Shown: positions 41,394 through 50,860 of the stretch, piece by piece
Layout of the letters: each line of letters starts with the position of its first letter
Position numbering within the stretch: position 1 is the stretch's first letter
DNA from: Vibrio sp. Of7-15
GTDB taxonomy: Bacteria > Pseudomonadota > Gammaproteobacteria > Enterobacterales > Vibrionaceae
DNA length: 64,000 nt
Assembly (NCBI RefSeq): GCF_022347565.1
Contig: NZ_JAKRGH010000018.1
Coordinates: forward strand, 28,676-92,675
Reading direction: 5' to 3'
Made by a program: the position numbers and the translations under genes
The notes under the pieces: generated by a model
The model's database searches: none
What the model was told of the DNA's origin: nothing
Seen by the model: only the letters and a program-made list of their open reading frames with translations

Positions 41394-44300
41394 ATGAGAA
41401 TTTTTCGTGGCTCCCCAGCTCTATCTGAATTTCGTGTTAACAAGCTTTTAGAGCTTTGTCGAGAACTTGGCCTGCCTGTAACTGGCATTTACGCTGAATT
41501 TGCGCACTTTGCAGATCTAACTGCAGACCTAGATGATCAAGAAGTTGAGAAACTAGAAAAACTTCTTACTTACGGTCCAACAATTGAAGAGCACAAGCCA
41601 GAAGGTCTTCTTCTGCTTGCTACTCCTCGTCCAGGCACTATCTCGCCTTGGTCTTCAAAATCGACTGACATTGCTAATAACTGTGGTCTAGATAAAGTGG
41701 TTCGTCTAGAGCGTGGTACGGCTTATTACATTGAAACTTCTGCTGAACTGACAGGGCTTCAATTAGTCGAGCTTAAAGCGATTCTTCACGATCGCATGAT
41801 GGAAGTGATCTTCACTGATTTTGAATCAGCAACAGCACTATTCCAAGTTGCTGAGCCTGCACCTGTTGCAGACGTTGACCTACTCAATGGAGGTCGTGCT
41901 GCGCTTGAAAACGCAAACGTTACCCTAGGTCTTGCTCTTGCAGATGACGAAATTGAATACCTATACGACAGCTTTGTAAACAAGCTAGATCGTAACCCAA
42001 CGGACATCGAGCTAATGATGTTTGCACAGGCGAACTCAGAGCACTGTCGTCACAAGATCTTCAATGCAGACTGGACTATCGACGGCGTTAAGCAAGAGAA
42101 GTCTCTGTTTAAGATGATCAAAAACACTTTCGAAACCACACCAGAAAACGTGCTGTCTGCTTACAAAGATAACGCAGCAGTAATGGTGGGTTCTGATGTA
42201 GGTCGTTTCTTCCCGAACCCTGAAACTCGCCAGTACGGTTACAACCAAGAAAAAGCGCACATCCTAATGAAGGTGGAAACGCACAACCACCCAACGGCTA
42301 TCTCTCCTTGGCCAGGCGCTTCGACTGGTTCTGGCGGTGAAATCCGTGACGAAGGCGCAACGGGTATCGGTGGTAAGCCAAAAGCAGGTCTTGTTGGTTT
42401 CACGACATCTAACCTACGTATTCCTGGTTTTGAACAGCCATGGGAAACAGACTTCGGTAAGCCAGGTCGCATCGTTAACGCTCTAGATATCATGCTCGAA
42501 GGCCCACTAGGTGGTGCGGCGTTCAACAACGAATTTGGTCGTCCAAACCTACTGGGTTACTTCCGTACTTACGAAGAGAAAGTAAACTCTCACGCAGGTG
42601 AAGAAGTTCGTGGTTACCACAAGCCAATCATGATTGCTGGTGGTATGGGTAACATCCGTGACGAGCACGTACAGAAGAAAGAGATTCCTGTCGGTGCAAG
42701 CCTAATCGTTCTTGGTGGTCCTGCAATGAACATCGGCCTTGGTGGGGGCGCGGCATCTTCAATGGCGTCTGGTCAATCAGCAGAAGATCTAGATTTTGCT
42801 TCAGTACAGCGTGAGAACCCAGAGATGGAGCGCCGCTGTCAGGAAGTGATCGACCGTTGTTGGCAGCTTGGCGAAGAAAACCCAATCGCATTCATCCACG
42901 ATGTGGGCGCGGGCGGTATCTCTAACGCACTTCCAGAGCTTGTAGACGATGGCGAACGTGGTGGTATCTTTCAACTACGTGACGTACCAAACGACGAACC
43001 AGGCATGAGCCCACTTGAGATCTGGTGTAACGAATCTCAAGAACGTTATGTAATGGCAGTTGCGCCAGAGAACATGGAAGTATTCGATGCGATCTGTAAG
43101 CGTGAGCGCGCACCATACGCTGTAGTAGGTGTGGCAACGGAAGAGCGTGAACTGAAACTTGAAGATTCACACTTCGACAACACGCCAATCGACATGCCTA
43201 TGGATGTACTTCTAGGCAAGACGCCTAAAATGCACCGTGATGCAAAAACACTTAAAGCGAACAACCCAGCAGTTAACCGTGACGGTATTGAGTTAAACGA
43301 AGCAGCAGAACGTGTTCTACGTCTACCAACGGTTGCAGAGAAAACATTCCTTATCACTATCGGTGACCGCACGGTGACAGGTCTAGTGGCGCGTGACCAA
43401 ATGGTTGGCCCTTGGCAGGTGCCAGTAGCAAACTGCGCAGTAACAGCAGCAAGCTACGACACTTACCACGGTGAAGCGATGTCGATGGGTGAGCGTACGC
43501 CAGTTGCTCTACTAGACTTCGGTGCTTCGGCTCGTCTAGCGGTAGGTGAGGCAATCACAAACATCGCAGCGACAAACATCGGTGATATCAAACACATTAA
43601 ACTGTCTGCTAACTGGATGTCTCCAGCAGGCCACCCAGGTGAAGATGCAGGTCTTTACGAAGCAGTGAAAGCAGTGGGTGAAGAGCTATGTCCAGCGCTT
43701 GGCCTAACTATCCCAGTTGGTAAAGACTCAATGTCGATGAAGACCAAATGGGAAGAGAATGGCGAGCAGAAAGAAGTAACCTCTCCGCTATCTCTAATCA
43801 TCACTGCGTTTGCACGTGTTGAAGATGTACGTAAGACAATCACTCCACAGCTTCGCACTCCTGAAACCTTGGAGGGACTAGGCGACACATCACTCGTACT
43901 TATCGACCTAGGCAACGGTCAAAACCGTCTAGGCGCAACGGCACTAGCACAGGTTTACAAGCAGCTTGGTGATAAGCCAGCAGACGTAGACAACGCAGCG
44001 CAGCTAAAAGGTTTCTACGAGGGCGTTCAAACTCTAGTAGCGAACGACCAAGTCGTGGCTTACCACGATAAGGGTGACGGTGGTCTATTCGTTACTCTTG
44101 CTGAGATGGCATTTGCAGGTCACTGTGGTGTGAAAGCAAACATCGAAGACCTTTACTCTGAAGAGAAGGGCGAAGATGCGCTAGCAGCACTATTTAATGA
44201 AGAGCTAGGTGCAGTACTTCAGGTTAAAAATGACGACCTAGATGTTGTACTTTCAACGCTAGCGGCAAATGGTCTTGAAGCATGTTCACACGTAATTGGC

Positions 44301-45335
44301 TCTGTTGAGGTATCAGACGAGCTAGTGATCACTTCTGGTGACACAGTGGTTCTAGAGCGTAACCGTACAGAACTACGCACTATCTGGGCTGAGACTACGC
44401 ATAAGATGCAAGGTCTACGTGATAACCCAGCATGTGCTGACCAAGAGCATGAAGCGAAGAAAGACAACTCTGACCCAGGTCTGAACGTTAAACTAAGCTT
44501 CGATGTGAACGAAGACATTGCAGCGCCTTACATCGCGGGCTCTATGGTAAATACTGGCGCCAAGCCTAAGATGGCAATTCTGCGTGAGCAGGGTGTTAAC
44601 TCTCATGTTGAAATGGCAGCAGCGTTCGACCGTGCTGGCTTTGAAGCAACGGACATTCACATGAGCGACATCCTAACAGGTCAAGCGGTTCTAGAAGAGT
44701 ACCAAGGCCTAGTTGCTTGTGGTGGTTTCTCTTACGGTGACGTATTGGGTGCGGGTGAAGGTTGGGCGAAATCTATCTTGTTCAACGAGCAAGCTCGTAA
44801 TCAGTTCCAAGGCTTCTTCCAGCGTGAAGATACTTTCTCTCTAGGTGTGTGTAACGGCTGTCAGATGCTATCAAACCTGAAAGAGCTGATCCCAGGTGCA
44901 GACCTGTGGCCACGCTTTGTGCGTAACGAATCTGAGCGTTTTGAAGCCCGTTTTAGCCTAGTAGAAGTTCAGAAATCTGATTCTGTATTCTTCGACGGCA
45001 TGGCGGGTTCTCGCATGCCAATCGCAGTGTCTCACGGTGAAGGCCGCGTAGAAGTACGTGATGCTGACCACCTAGCAGCGATTGAAGCATCAGGTACGGT
45101 TGCCGTTCGTTACGTAGATAACCACGGTAATGCGACTCAGCAATACCCGAACAACCCGAACGGTTCGCCAAACGCTATCACCGGTCTAACAACGACTGAT
45201 GGCCGCGTGACTATCATGATGCCGCACCCAGAGCGTGTATTCCGCACGGTTGCAAACTCATGGCATCCAGAAAACTGGAATGAAGACAGCCCATGGATGC
45301 GCATGTTCCGTAACGCGCGCGTTAATATTGGTTAA
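41394..45335 (+). CDS. purL: Phosphoribosylformylglycinamidine synthase
   Basis: Large single-chain FGAM synthase of step four of purine synthesis. The 1313-residue chain has the N-terminal PurS-like and linker region. Two AIRS-type halves follow, with landmarks [36 protein letters not shown], and [21 protein letters not shown] text ([16 protein letters not shown]). The C-terminal amidotransferase has its Cys in [13 protein letters not shown] and PHPERVFR at the end. The frame opens earlier, at 41343, but the ATG at 41394 gives [19 protein letters not shown], the family N-terminus. Codon use is strongly biased, as expected for a highly expressed gene. Confidence 0.96.
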   Translation: MRIFRGSPALSEFRVNKLLELCRELGLPVTGIYAEFAHFADLTADLDDQEVEKLEKLLTYGPTIEEHKPEGLLLLATPRPGTISPWSSKSTDIANNCGLDKVVRLERGTAYYIETSAELTGLQLVELKAILHDRMMEVIFTDFESATALFQVAEPAPVADVDLLNGGRAALENANVTLGLALADDEIEYLYDSFVNKLDRNPTDIELMMFAQANSEHCRHKIFNADWTIDGVKQEKSLFKMIKNTFETTPENVLSAYKDNAAVMVGSDVGRFFPNPETRQYGYNQEKAHILMKVETHNHPTAISPWPGASTGSGGEIRDEGATGIGGKPKAGLVGFTTSNLRIPGFEQPWETDFGKPGRIVNALDIMLEGPLGGAAFNNEFGRPNLLGYFRTYEEKVNSHAGEEVRGYHKPIMIAGGMGNIRDEHVQKKEIPVGASLIVLGGPAMNIGLGGGAASSMASGQSAEDLDFASVQRENPEMERRCQEVIDRCWQLGEENPIAFIHDVGAGGISNALPELVDDGERGGIFQLRDVPNDEPGMSPLEIWCNESQERYVMAVAPENMEVFDAICKRERAPYAVVGVATEERELKLEDSHFDNTPIDMPMDVLLGKTPKMHRDAKTLKANNPAVNRDGIELNEAAERVLRLPTVAEKTFLITIGDRTVTGLVARDQMVGPWQVPVANCAVTAASYDTYHGEAMSMGERTPVALLDFGASARLAVGEAITNIAATNIGDIKHIKLSANWMSPAGHPGEDAGLYEAVKAVGEELCPALGLTIPVGKDSMSMKTKWEENGEQKEVTSPLSLIITAFARVEDVRKTITPQLRTPETLEGLGDTSLVLIDLGNGQNRLGATALAQVYKQLGDKPADVDNAAQLKGFYEGVQTLVANDQVVAYHDKGDGGLFVTLAEMAFAGHCGVKANIEDLYSEEKGEDALAALFNEELGAVLQVKNDDLDVVLSTLAANGLEACSHVIGSVEVSDELVITSGDTVVLERNRTELRTIWAETTHKMQGLRDNPACADQEHEAKKDNSDPGLNVKLSFDVNEDIAAPYIAGSMVNTGAKPKMAILREQGVNSHVEMAAAFDRAGFEATDIHMSDILTGQAVLEEYQGLVACGGFSYGDVLGAGEGWAKSILFNEQARNQFQGFFQREDTFSLGVCNGCQMLSNLKELIPGADLWPRFVRNESERFEARFSLVEVQKSDSVFFDGMAGSRMPIAVSHGEGRVEVRDADHLAAIEASGTVAVRYVDNHGNATQQYPNNPNGSPNAITGLTTTDGRVTIMMPHPERVFRTVANSWHPENWNEDSPWMRMFRNARVNIG

Positions 45336-45388
45336 GTGATTTGCATTCGATGGGTTTTATGCTCATCGGTAGTGAAAAGCTGGCATAG

Positions 45389-45418
45389 AACGGTAGCCGA
45401 GAGGTTGCCGTTTTTTTT
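45389..45418 (+). terminator. Intrinsic terminator of purL
   Basis: AACGGTAGCC and GGTTGCCGTT arms (two G-U pairs) closed by a GAGA loop and followed by eight T. Confidence 0.85.
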
Positions 45419-45560
45419 GTTGTAAGCGCTATTAGATGACTAATTTATGATTAAATGTGTTCTAATAGCGGCAATGATTAAGGGATGACGGTTTTTTGTA
45501 CCGATGTGAGATGGAATTTTAACTCCTCCATACCCCCTAAAAAAATTCTAGGAAAAGATA

Positions 45561-45872
45561 ATGGCAAAGTTTGATTACCGTTTAGTAGAGAAAAGCGACA
45601 CTTGGACGGCACAAATCGTAAGACAAGTAACATCAAGAAAAACAATGGTCTCTAAAAAGCAGGCTGGTTTTGCTTCGGAAGCGGAAGCAAAAGAGTGGGC
45701 AGAAAAAGAGTTGGTTGAATTTTCAAAGAACCAAGCAGAGCGTAATGCTCGTAAAGCGGAGCAGCGCCGTGCAAATGAAGAAGTGATTGCACTGAAAAAA
45801 GAAAAAGCAGCAGAGCAAAAAGCAGCCTATGAAGCAGCGCGCCAAGCTGAAGAAGATGAGTACGAAGATTAA
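45561..45872 (+). CDS. DUF3622-like charged small protein
   Basis: A 103-residue protein starting MAKFDYRLVEKSDTWTAQIVR, with a short N-terminal globular part followed by a highly charged helical tail from about residue 55 (ERNARKAEQRRANEEV, ALKKEKAAEQKAAYEAA). The tail is predicted coiled-coil by composition. It resembles the DUF3622 family found in Vibrionaceae; the match is from memory, not a search. Good AGGAAAA site. Own terminator. Function unknown. Confidence 0.75.
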   Translation: MAKFDYRLVEKSDTWTAQIVRQVTSRKTMVSKKQAGFASEAEAKEWAEKELVEFSKNQAERNARKAEQRRANEEVIALKKEKAAEQKAAYEAARQAEEDEYED

Positions 45873-45906
45873 ATCTTCCGATTTTTAAATTGCTCTAAAT
45901 AGATAG

Positions 45907-45949
45907 ACGCCTTAACGATTTGATAGGATGGTTAAGGCGTTATTTTTTG
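45907..45949 (+). terminator. Intrinsic terminator after the DUF3622-like gene
   Basis: ACGCCTTAAC and GTTAAGGCGT arms, 14-base loop, then TATTTTTT. Its position also shows that the downstream gene must start at 45971 rather than in the earlier open frame. Confidence 0.85.
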
Positions 45950-45970
45950 TATGCGAATAATCAGGACAAT

Positions 45971-46453
45971 ATGGATAAGCAGCTCATTGTTACTCAAATA
46001 ATTCAGGCACTAGAAGCCGTTCGATTGGTTGCCGTAAATGCGGTGATTCAAGCGAGTGAAACGGCAACTCATGAAGAAAATGTTGCTGAAAACCAATACG
46101 ACACACTGGGCTTAGAAGCTGCCTATTTGGCACATGGCCAAGCTCAGCGAGTGGCTGAGTGTGATGCAGATTTAGTGGCATTTAAAGTCTTATCTTTACC
46201 TGAAACGTCAGAAGATATGGCTGTAGCATTGGGGACGCTGGTAGTGATTGGTGATGAGATGGACTCGGAGCAATGCCTGTTTATTGGCCCAGCGGCAGGT
46301 GGTTTAAAGATTGAGCATCATGATCATTCTATTACGGTGATCACTCCCTCTTCCCCATTAGGTAAAGCGCTGATGGGCAGTCGATTGGATGATGAAGTTG
46401 AGCTGTGTATTGGTGACTCAAAACATACGTATGATGTTATCTCTGTGCTATAA
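45971..46453 (+). CDS. GreA/GreB-family elongation factor-like protein
   Basis: A 160-residue protein. The N-terminal half (about 1-75) is helical with ENQYDTLGLEAAYLAHGQAQRV, a segment common in short Gre-like factors. The C-terminal half (about 90-160) has the Gre C-domain signature with VITPSSPLGKALMGSRLDDEVEL. The Gre N-terminal coiled-coil is shortened compared with GreA (158 in all but a different layout). It could bind the RNA polymerase secondary channel, but cleavage stimulation cannot be inferred. The ATG at 45971 is behind an AGGA and just after the preceding gene's terminator. Alone in its transcription unit. Confidence 0.72.
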   Translation: MDKQLIVTQIIQALEAVRLVAVNAVIQASETATHEENVAENQYDTLGLEAAYLAHGQAQRVAECDADLVAFKVLSLPETSEDMAVALGTLVVIGDEMDSEQCLFIGPAAGGLKIEHHDHSITVITPSSPLGKALMGSRLDDEVELCIGDSKHTYDVISVL

Positions 46454-46746
46454 ATTTAAATGATCTTGTGCTTTTGTAAATAACCAAGCTTGATAGGCTG
46501 AAAGTGTTTGCTTCTACCTATCATTACTTGGCCCTCCCTTTTCTATCTGTTTTTTCTCTTTTCTTTTTTGTATATAAATCTTTACGGTTTGTTGATTAAT
46601 TAATTTCATTGATTGATTATGGATTAACCAGTCTAGGTTGCTTCTTTATTTATTAAGTATTAATGTACTAGCTCGCTGATACACTGTGTTTACCATGGTG
46701 TTCCCTTTGTTGTAATCAGTAATGTTTTATAGGCAGTCGCAGTAGT

Positions 46747-48108
46747 ATGGATAGCAGTATGAATGGTCAACGTGAAAATTTTGGGTCTCGGATAGGTTTT
46801 GTTCTTGCTGCAGCAGGTGCTGCTGTTGGTTTAGGTAATATTTGGGGATTCCCAACTCAAGCTGCCAGTAATGGCGGTGGCGCTTTTCTACTGGTTTATC
46901 TTTTTATGATCCTAGTGGTGGCTTTCCCTATGCTGGTGGTCGAGATGGCAATTGGCCGTTATGGTCAGGCGAACCCAGTGGATAGTATGAAGTCATTAAC
47001 GACTAACCCTTTGGGCAAAACCGTAGGTGGTTTAGTCGGGTGGATCGGCCTGAGTGTCCCAAGCTTAGTTCTTGCATTTTATAGTATTGTGGGTGGCTGG
47101 TTAATTTGCTTTTTGCTTGGTGCGATTTTTGATGTTGTTGGTATGACAGCGGCGAGCGAATGGTTTAAAGGTTTCAGCGTTGAACGTAACCTATTTGGCA
47201 CAATTACCTTTTATGTATTAACCATTTTAATTGTGCAAGGTGGCGTAAAGCAGGGTATTGAAAAATGGTCGACCCGTTTAATGCCAGCACTTTTTGTTTT
47301 GTTTGGTGTGCTGTTTATCTACATCATGACTCAACAAGGGGCTGTAGAAGGGCTAAAGCACTACTTAGTCCCTGATTTTGAAAAGATGTTTGATCGTAAA
47401 TTGATCTTAGCGGCTATGGGGCAAGGGTTCTTCTCACTGACCATCGGTGGCTGTTCTATGCTGATTTACGGCTCTTACCTAAGTAAAAAAGAAAATCTGC
47501 CTAAAATGGCAATGAGTGTGACACTTGTTGATACTGCGGTAGCTTTTATTGCTGGATTGGTTGTTATGCCAGCCATGTTTGTAGCAATGCAAAAAGGGGT
47601 CGAAATCTACGCTAAAGATGGCTCACTGTTAAGCTCAGACACCTTAGTGTTTACTGTATTGCCGTTAATGTTTGAAAGTTTAGGCTTTTTAGGCCAACTG
47701 TTTGCGATAGTGTTTTTCTTATTGCTGACCATTGCTGCACTGACGTCCTCTATTTCTATGTTGGAATGTCCAGTGGCGTTAGTTAGTGAGCGTTTTGAGA
47801 CTAAGCGTACACCAACAAGCTGGGTATTAGGTGGTTTGATTGCTGCCTTGAGTATCGTGATTGTGTTCAATTTTGGTGAGTTATTTGGTTTAGTTGCAAT
47901 GATTGCCACTCAGTACTTACAACCAATCGCAGCATTGATGTTCTGCTTATTTGGTGGCTGGGTATGGAACCGTAACGCTAAGATGAAAGAGCTAGAGCAG
48001 GGTTGCCCAGAGTTCCGTCAGGGGTTATTTGGTAAAGTATGGCCTGTTTACGTGAAGTTTGTTTGTCCGGTGTTAGTGGTCACGGTTATTTGGGCTTCTT
48101 TTGGCTAA
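46747..48108 (+). CDS. Sodium-dependent transporter, NSS/SNF family
   Basis: Sodium-coupled transporter of the neurotransmitter:sodium symporter family, usually for amino acids. The first unwound helix motif AAAGAAVGLGNIWGFPTQAA is clear at about residues 22-41, with GGGAFLLVYL and about 11-12 membrane helices over 453 residues. LeuT-like TM6 region (QGFFSLTIGGCSML) and TM8 are recognisable. The start may be 46747 or 46759, both with weak ribosome sites. Substrate is not predictable. Preceded by a 290-base AT-rich gap and closed by a terminator. Confidence 0.9.
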   Translation: MDSSMNGQRENFGSRIGFVLAAAGAAVGLGNIWGFPTQAASNGGGAFLLVYLFMILVVAFPMLVVEMAIGRYGQANPVDSMKSLTTNPLGKTVGGLVGWIGLSVPSLVLAFYSIVGGWLICFLLGAIFDVVGMTAASEWFKGFSVERNLFGTITFYVLTILIVQGGVKQGIEKWSTRLMPALFVLFGVLFIYIMTQQGAVEGLKHYLVPDFEKMFDRKLILAAMGQGFFSLTIGGCSMLIYGSYLSKKENLPKMAMSVTLVDTAVAFIAGLVVMPAMFVAMQKGVEIYAKDGSLLSSDTLVFTVLPLMFESLGFLGQLFAIVFFLLLTIAALTSSISMLECPVALVSERFETKRTPTSWVLGGLIAALSIVIVFNFGELFGLVAMIATQYLQPIAALMFCLFGGWVWNRNAKMKELEQGCPEFRQGLFGKVWPVYVKFVCPVLVVTVIWASFG

Positions 48109-48137
48109 CCACGGTTTAATGTTTATATGATTTGAAT

Positions 48138-48168
48138 AAAACGGAAGCTATCATGGCTTCCGTTTTTT
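48138..48168. terminator. Terminator after the NSS transporter
   Basis: AAAACGGAAGC and GCTTCCGTTTT arms with a 7-base loop and a six-T run. The A-rich left side also allows termination for the convergent minus-strand gene. Confidence 0.8.
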
Positions 48169-48207
48169 ATGTTCGTGGCCTTTATGGCGTTGATGAGGGC
48201 AGGTGTT

Positions 48208-48396
48208 TTAACGGAATTGTTTGGCTTCTTCTAGGTATTCAAATCCAGCAGAGGCTAATTTATCCAGCAGGGCTTGTTTGTCTATATCAAAATATTTGAC
48301 TAAATTGTCCAGATCCCCAAAGTCATCACGAAGTTTCATGTTGACGATGCTCATGAGCATGTTTGGATCCATTGATTCGAAGTTAGCTAAGTTCAT
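48208..48396 (-). CDS. DUF4250-like small protein
   Basis: A 62-residue protein containing DPNMLMSIVNMKLRDDFGDLD and a C-terminal LLDKLASAGFEYLEEAKQFR segment typical of DUF4250 proteins (recognised from memory). Likely cytosolic and helical. It begins 5 bases after the yaeP stop on the same strand, so they are co-transcribed. Function unknown. Confidence 0.8.
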   Translation of the reverse strand: MNLANFESMDPNMLMSIVNMKLRDDFGDLDNLVKYFDIDKQALLDKLASAGFEYLEEAKQFR

Positions 48397-48401
48397 GGCA
48401 A

Positions 48402-48605
48402 TTAATCCTCAAAATCAGAGATAAGTAGGTTAGCGGCGGCAAAAGCAGCTTGCTCACGAACCTCTTTAGGTAGGGTTTCATTGGCTGCAATATCATTAAA
48501 GGTTTTTAAAGCACAGCTAATAGCTTGAGGAATATAACCTTGATCGCCACTGCCGATTTGCGCATAGATTTCACGAATTAACTCACAACAATCATAAACT
48601 TTCAT
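48402..48605 (-). CDS. yaeP: YaeP family protein (UPF0253)
   Basis: A 67-residue protein resembling E. coli YaeP along its length ([20 protein letters not shown] and [16 protein letters not shown]). Function is not established. In E. coli yaeP lies beside rof; here it pairs with the DUF4250-like gene, 5 bases apart. Upstream of it, on the same strand, is a diguanylate cyclase. Confidence 0.85.
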   Translation of the reverse strand: MKVYDCCELIREIYAQIGSGDQGYIPQAISCALKTFNDIAANETLPKEVREQAAFAAANLLISDFED

Positions 48606-48690
48606 TTTATTGCCTTATTCAAAGTGTCTGTCATCAACTATACACATCGGGAATAAAAAGAAAATATCTTAGATCAGGGAAGGCTCAGTA

Positions 48691-49545
48691 TTATTTTTCG
48701 CGTTTATTTTTGTACAAACGGCGATCGGCACGTTCAAATAGGGAAGTCTTACTGTCTCCGATTTTATGCATGGCAAAACCAAAGGAGGTATCAATATTTA
48801 ATTGGCTCAAGAAACTGTCTTCTTGTACCGTATTTGAGATCTCATGTGAGACACGATGAGCGGACTTTAATGATGCTGGTTGCATAATGATGCAAAACTC
48901 ATCGCCACCAAGGCGGTAACAGCGATCAGAGGCGCGAACGGTTTTATTGATGATATGGGCAAAGCGGCAAATGACTTTATCGCCATCAAGATGACCGTAT
49001 TCGTCATTGACTTGCTTAAAGTTATCCAGATCGAACATAAGGAGGGCTAAGCCAATATCTTCCCTTTGAGAGACGGCAATGGCATGAAGGATATCATTTT
49101 CAAAACTGGTTCGATTGCCCAGTCCTGATAAGTGATCTTTCATAGCAAGGTTTTTTACCCGGCGATACTCAATGGCCGTACTTAGTGGGCCAGTAAAGAG
49201 TTGGTGATAGGTTCTTAGTACATGGATTTCATCATCATCAAGCTTATAGGGGGTATGGTATTGCAATAAACCGAGCGATAAACTGCCCAGTTTTAATGAG
49301 AAAGTATGTGTAAATGGCGTGGCCGTACCTCGTTTGATCACGAAGCTTGTACTATCTAATTCCCAAACTAAATGTGAGACATCAATTTGTTTGCACGTCT
49401 CAGCCATCAGGATTTCGAATAAACGACGAAGATCGAGTACGCCTTGCAGCTTTTGCAATAACAGTAACTTTTGTTCAGCACTTATAGAAATGGGTTTTGT
49501 GTTTCTTTCGGCTGAAAGGGGCAATTCCAAGAGCACTGAGTCCAT
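48691..49545 (-). CDS. Diguanylate cyclase (GGDEF domain)
   Basis: Makes cyclic di-GMP. The C-terminal domain (about 120-284) carries the intact active-site RLGGDEFCII, and an RxxD inhibitory I-site (RASD) five residues before GGDEF, so product feedback is likely. The N-terminal about 110 residues are a poorly conserved sensor-like domain without membrane helices, so the protein is probably cytosolic. The start is uncertain: ATG at 49545 (MDSVLLELPL) is chosen, but a TTG at 49578 is possible. It is a single gene with no obvious partner. Confidence 0.9.
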   Translation of the reverse strand: MDSVLLELPLSAERNTKPISISAEQKLLLLQKLQGVLDLRRLFEILMAETCKQIDVSHLVWELDSTSFVIKRGTATPFTHTFSLKLGSLSLGLLQYHTPYKLDDDEIHVLRTYHQLFTGPLSTAIEYRRVKNLAMKDHLSGLGNRTSFENDILHAIAVSQREDIGLALLMFDLDNFKQVNDEYGHLDGDKVICRFAHIINKTVRASDRCYRLGGDEFCIIMQPASLKSAHRVSHEISNTVQEDSFLSQLNIDTSFGFAMHKIGDSKTSLFERADRRLYKNKREK

Positions 49546-49622
49546 AGTAAAGTCAATGATTTTTAAGGATCGGTACAATACTCTTGAAGCATGATCATAA
49601 TCAACATTTATTTATAAATTAA

Positions 49623-50768
49623 TCACCATTGATCGGGATCTATTTCTAAAAATTTTTGTATTTTACGCTTTTTGTTTAAGGCATCTTGGTAGCCTAGTTG
49701 GATGAGTGCTTGAATGTAATCGGGTTCAAATAATAGATAGCTTGTAATCGATGCATCTTCTTTTGGACTGATACCTAATAGCTTCATTAATAACCTGACT
49801 TGTACGGGCATTTGTAAGTAATATTTTTTTGCTAGCGGTTCAAAGGGTTTACTTGGGGAAAGCTGGAAAACATCAATGTGCTTTAGGGCTGGGTCTCGAG
49901 ACTCCTTAGCATCTGGTACTTTTTCGATCATGTGGTTGAGGTTATGCAGGTGTTCGATGTCCGCTTCTAATGTATCGCTAAAAATCGTATCCATTAAGTG
50001 ACCGCCAATTTCGGCTAACCCTGGAGGGTGATTATCGATGGCTGGTTCGGTGTGTGAATTAGAAAGGTTAATAATGAATATTTTATCTGCCCCCATCTTT
50101 AAAGAAGGCCGGAGAGGGGCCAATTGGTGAATGGAGCCATCACCATAATAAGAGCTGCCAATTCTTGAGGCGGGAAATACCAACGGAATCGCTGAAGAAG
50201 CGAGTAAGTGTTCTGAGGTTATGTAAGAGGGTTTACCAATCGAACGAGCGGTACGCCATGGCTTAATGCTGTCATTGGCCTGATAAAAGCTGACGGACTT
50301 CCCCGTTTTATAGCTGGATGTGGTAATTGATAATCCGTGTAGCGCCCCTGAAGTGATTTGATGTTCAATGTGAGAGTAGTTAATGACTTGATCGAGCAGC
50401 TCCCTTAATGGGTGATTATCCAGTAGGCCAAAGGGGAGGGTATCAACATGGTTTGTTTTAAATCGAGCATACCACTGGGTGCTTAGGTGATTTAAGATCC
50501 CTTTAGAATCAGCATAGAAAACTTTTCCCGTATGCAAGCGAGACCAAAACCAATCTAGCTTTTTTATTCCAAGTCGAAAACACGTCGCATGAGTGGCTAA
50601 TGAAGCGGTATTAATTGCTCCTGCTGAGGTGCCACAATAAATAGAAAAAGGGCTATGATGTACTCGTGGATACCACTCAGATATGGCTTTTAGTACACCT
50701 ACTTGATAAGCCGCTCTTGCGCCGCCGCCGGTAAGTAATAAGCTGATTTTCTTTTTATTATCGCCCAT
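49623..50768 (-). CDS. Patatin-like phospholipase
   Basis: Lipid acyl hydrolase of the patatin family. The oxyanion motif is TGGGARAAYQVGVL (about 13-26), the nucleophile S48 is in GTSAGAINTA, and the catalytic Asp is in YYGDGSIHQLAPL. At about 381 residues it is the soluble RssA/YlbK-like type without a signal peptide. The ATG at 50768 has AAAGG 7 bases upstream; the open frame starts at 50795. Its start lies just downstream of the proS terminator and a 14-bp palindrome. Confidence 0.9.
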   Translation of the reverse strand: MGDNKKKISLLLTGGGARAAYQVGVLKAISEWYPRVHHSPFSIYCGTSAGAINTASLATHATCFRLGIKKLDWFWSRLHTGKVFYADSKGILNHLSTQWYARFKTNHVDTLPFGLLDNHPLRELLDQVINYSHIEHQITSGALHGLSITTSSYKTGKSVSFYQANDSIKPWRTARSIGKPSYITSEHLLASSAIPLVFPASRIGSSYYGDGSIHQLAPLRPSLKMGADKIFIINLSNSHTEPAIDNHPPGLAEIGGHLMDTIFSDTLEADIEHLHNLNHMIEKVPDAKESRDPALKHIDVFQLSPSKPFEPLAKKYYLQMPVQVRLLMKLLGISPKEDASITSYLLFEPDYIQALIQLGYQDALNKKRKIQKFLEIDPDQW

Positions 50769-50795
50769 AGCATGCCCTTTGAAGGAAGACCGCAT

Positions 50796-50809
50796 GTATA
50801 AGCTTATAC
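50796..50809. promoter_or_regulatory. 14-bp palindrome before the patatin gene
   Basis: GTATAAGCTTATAC is a perfect palindrome between the proS terminator and the patatin start. It is a possible operator or a chance palindrome. Confidence 0.4.
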
Positions 50810-50810
50810 C

Positions 50811-50841
50811 AAAAAAAAGCCTCCGTGATAGGAGGCTTTAT
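50811..50841 (-). terminator. Intrinsic terminator of proS
   Basis: On the minus strand, AAAGCCTCC-tatcac-GGAGGCTTT followed by a run of eight T, 20 bases after the proS stop. Confidence 0.85.
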
Positions 50842-50860
50842 TTCGTGATCTAGCTAATGT

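Noticed and set aside
45920..45970. Longer start for the Gre-like gene
   Set aside because: The frame would run through the terminator of the preceding gene; the ATG at 45971 follows it.
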